A stretch of 7,381 nt of DNA, from positions 1 to 7,381 of the forward strand of contig QMOC01000124.1 of assembly GCA_003648085.1 (NCBI GenBank). The letters are read 5' to 3'. Source of the stretch: Chloroflexota bacterium. Lineage in GTDB: Bacteria; Chloroflexota; Anaerolineae; B4-G1. Numbering within the stretch: position 1 is the first letter of the stretch; the number at the start of each line of letters is the position of its first letter. The translations under genes were made by a program, and so were the position numbers. Shown here piece by piece: positions 6,911 to 7,381 of the stretch. The notes under the pieces are model-generated. The model did no database searches, was not told the DNA's origin, and worked only from the letters and a program-made list of their open reading frames with translations.

Positions 6911-6940
6911 CTCCTTCAGCAATTGAAATTGCTTCTGGAG
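6911..6940. repeat. Hairpin 6 of the chain
   Basis: Inner stem AGCAATT / AATTGCT (6918-6933) encloses GA, giving the core ATTGAAAT. An outer CTCC / GGAG stem is separated from it by a 3x3 internal loop. Confidence 0.75.
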
Positions 6941-6953
6941 GGCTTTCAGCCAG

Positions 6954-6973
6954 GCGTCCACCTGCATGGACGC
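6954..6973. repeat. Hairpin 7 of the chain
   Basis: Perfect 7-bp stem GCGTCCA / TGGACGC around a CCTGCA loop. Confidence 0.75.
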
Positions 6974-6983
6974 TGTCACAACG

Positions 6984-6997
6984 ACCGCGTAGGCGGT
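6984..6997. repeat. Hairpin 8 of the chain (short)
   Basis: ACCGC pairs with GCGGT around GTAG. At 5 bp it is weak alone and is listed because it continues the series. Confidence 0.45.
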
Positions 6998-7078
6998 TGC
7001 CCGGTGCGAAGCGCCCTTTCAGGTGCGGTTTATGAACTTTGGGAAATTACTTCGGGTATCGGGCTTGAGCGCCTGCCC

Positions 7079-7101
7079 GCCCCGAGTTGAAAACTCGGGG
7101 C
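7079..7101. repeat. Hairpin 10 of the chain, the strongest
   Basis: Perfect 10-bp stem GCCCCGAGTT / AACTCGGGGC around GAA, with the core GTTGAAAAC. Confidence 0.85.
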
Positions 7102-7114
7102 TGAGCAGACTCAA

Positions 7115-7133
7115 AGCCCGTTTCCAACGGGCT
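7115..7133. repeat. Hairpin 11 of the chain
   Basis: Perfect 8-bp stem AGCCCGTT / AACGGGCT around TCC, 13 nt after hairpin 10. Confidence 0.85.
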
Positions 7134-7157
7134 GAATCGCCTTCCCGGCGCGGCTTT

Positions 7158-7176
7158 AGGGCGCTTTGAGCGCCCT
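7158..7176. repeat. Hairpin 12 of the chain
   Basis: Perfect 8-bp stem AGGGCGCT / AGCGCCCT around TTG. Confidence 0.85.
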
Positions 7177-7188
7177 TCGACCTGCTTA

Positions 7189-7211
7189 GCCTGGGGTATT
7201 CAACCCCAGGC
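7189..7211. repeat. Hairpin 13 of the chain
   Basis: Perfect 9-bp stem GCCTGGGGT / ACCCCAGGC around ATTCA. A weaker GAGGTC / GACCTC pairing (7212-7217 with 7239-7244) follows. Confidence 0.85.
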
Positions 7212-7313
7212 GAGGTCTTCATCAACCGCCTGAGTAGTGACCTCCGGCGGGCACTTTTGCCGAGGGCGTACCCAGGCACCAACGACGCAGGGCCGCCAGA
7301 CACCGTTCGGTGA

Positions 7314-7319
7314 AGGGAG
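7314..7319 (+). promoter_or_regulatory. Ribosome binding site of the probable cas6
   Basis: AGGGAG lies 4 nt before the ATG at 7324 and marks a real gene start at the window edge. Confidence 0.6.
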
Positions 7320-7323
7320 AGTG

Positions 7324-7381
7324 ATGGACAATTTCACCGCCCACCGTCTGCGCTTCGTCACCGAGGTGCAGAGTATAATCG
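7324..7381 (+). CDS. Probable Cas6 crRNA-processing endoribonuclease, N-terminal fragment
   Basis: Nineteen codons are visible, reading MDNFTAHRLRFVTEVQSII, before the window ends. A short polar start followed by a hydrophobic first strand with alternating basic residues (HRLRFV) is typical of the first RAMP-fold strand of Cas6 proteins, which continue into a G-x-x-R-G segment. The position also fits: a type I operon with cas3, cas8, cas7 and cas5 needs a Cas6 to cut pre-crRNA, and none is present upstream. It follows a 777-nt gene-poor interval, so it may have its own promoter rather than share the cas transcript. So few residues cannot prove the family; another RAMP protein is possible. Confidence 0.5.
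   Translation, partial: MDNFTAHRLRFVTEVQSII

Larger units (their letters stand above)
6698..7211. repeat. Chain of about 13 short hairpins with unlike stems and similar loops
   Basis: Over 514 nt about 13 inverted repeats follow each other at intervals of roughly 20-80 nt. The best have perfect stems of 7-10 bp with loops of 2-5 nt. Stem sequences differ from unit to unit, while the loop region is often TGAA or its complement TTCA with an adjoining A/T pair: GATGAAGTC, GATTCATC, ATTGAAAT, GTTGAAAAC, GTATTCAAC. Units occur in both orientations. This is like REP-type interspersed palindromes rather than a CRISPR array, in which repeats would be identical. Function is unknown; mRNA stabilisation, transcription attenuation between cas5 and cas6, or mobile-element residue are possible. 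Confidence 0.75.
6547..7323. other. 777-nt gene-poor, hairpin-rich interval between cas5 and probable cas6
   Basis: No convincing gene was found in either strand. Open frames here (for example 6860-7090 on + and 7019-7303 on -) lack ribosome sites, cross many palindromes and have no recognisable protein features. The interval holds a palindrome next to cas5, an 11-codon open frame at 6636, a chain of hairpins from 6698 to 7211 and a ribosome site for the next gene at 7314. I saw no convincing promoter, tRNA, insertion-sequence end or CRISPR repeat. Confidence 0.7.

Noticed and set aside
6698..7211. CRISPR array
   Set aside because: There are no identical direct repeats of 23-40 nt and no regular spacer length; the units are palindromes with unlike stems.
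6860..7303. Open frames 6860-7090 (+) and 7019-7303 (-) as genes
   Set aside because: They run through several perfect hairpins, have no ribosome site and low-complexity translations.
7374..7379. TATAAT as a promoter -10 box
   Set aside because: It lies inside the coding start of the probable cas6, and I see no matching -35 box at the right distance.

Overview
The window carries most of the interference operon of a class 1, type I CRISPR-Cas system. All genes are on the + strand and tightly packed: the 3' part of a WYL-domain transcriptional regulator, cas3 (helicase followed by a C-terminal HD nuclease), a cas8-like large subunit, cas7 (DevR-family backbone) and cas5 (DevS-like). After a 777-nt stretch without a convincing gene, the first 19 codons of a probable cas6 run off the right edge. 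The DevR-type Cas7 with its Cas5 and large subunit best fits the I-A/I-B-like 'Myxan' (DevTRS, Cas8a1/Csx13) group. The subtype is inferred from remembered family features, not from a search. No adaptation genes (cas1, cas2, cas4) and no CRISPR array are present.

Layout: 1-492 WYL regulator, 5' end outside the window; 495-3044 cas3; 3044-4819 cas8; 4850-5809 cas7; 5812-6546 cas5; 6547-7323 non-coding, rich in hairpins; 7324-7381 start of probable cas6. Junctions from the WYL gene to cas5 are +2 nt, a 1-nt overlap, 30 nt and 2 nt, so these five genes look like one transcript. The coding DNA is GC-rich, the proteins are rich in Arg, Glu and Leu, and the neighbourhood resembles Chloroflexota (possibly thermophilic) genomes. 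That taxonomic guess is moderate at best.

How the genes would work together: Cas6 cuts pre-crRNA. Cas7 polymerises along the spacer, Cas5 caps the 5' handle, and Cas8 sits at the foot and reads the PAM. A small subunit (Cas11) lines the belly, and Cas3 is recruited to unwind and degrade the target. No separate cas11 gene is visible. However, cas8 holds an in-frame internal ATG at 4418 preceded by GAGGAGG with a 6-nt spacer, exactly the arrangement in front of cas7. It would yield a 133-residue C-terminal protein of the right size for Cas11. The WYL protein, almost fused to cas3 in the operon, is a plausible ligand-responsive regulator.

The most unusual non-coding feature is the series of about a dozen short perfect or near-perfect hairpins between cas5 and cas6 (6698-7211). 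Their stems differ in sequence, while the loop region repeatedly reads TGAA/TTCA-like. Structure, not primary sequence, seems to be what is conserved.
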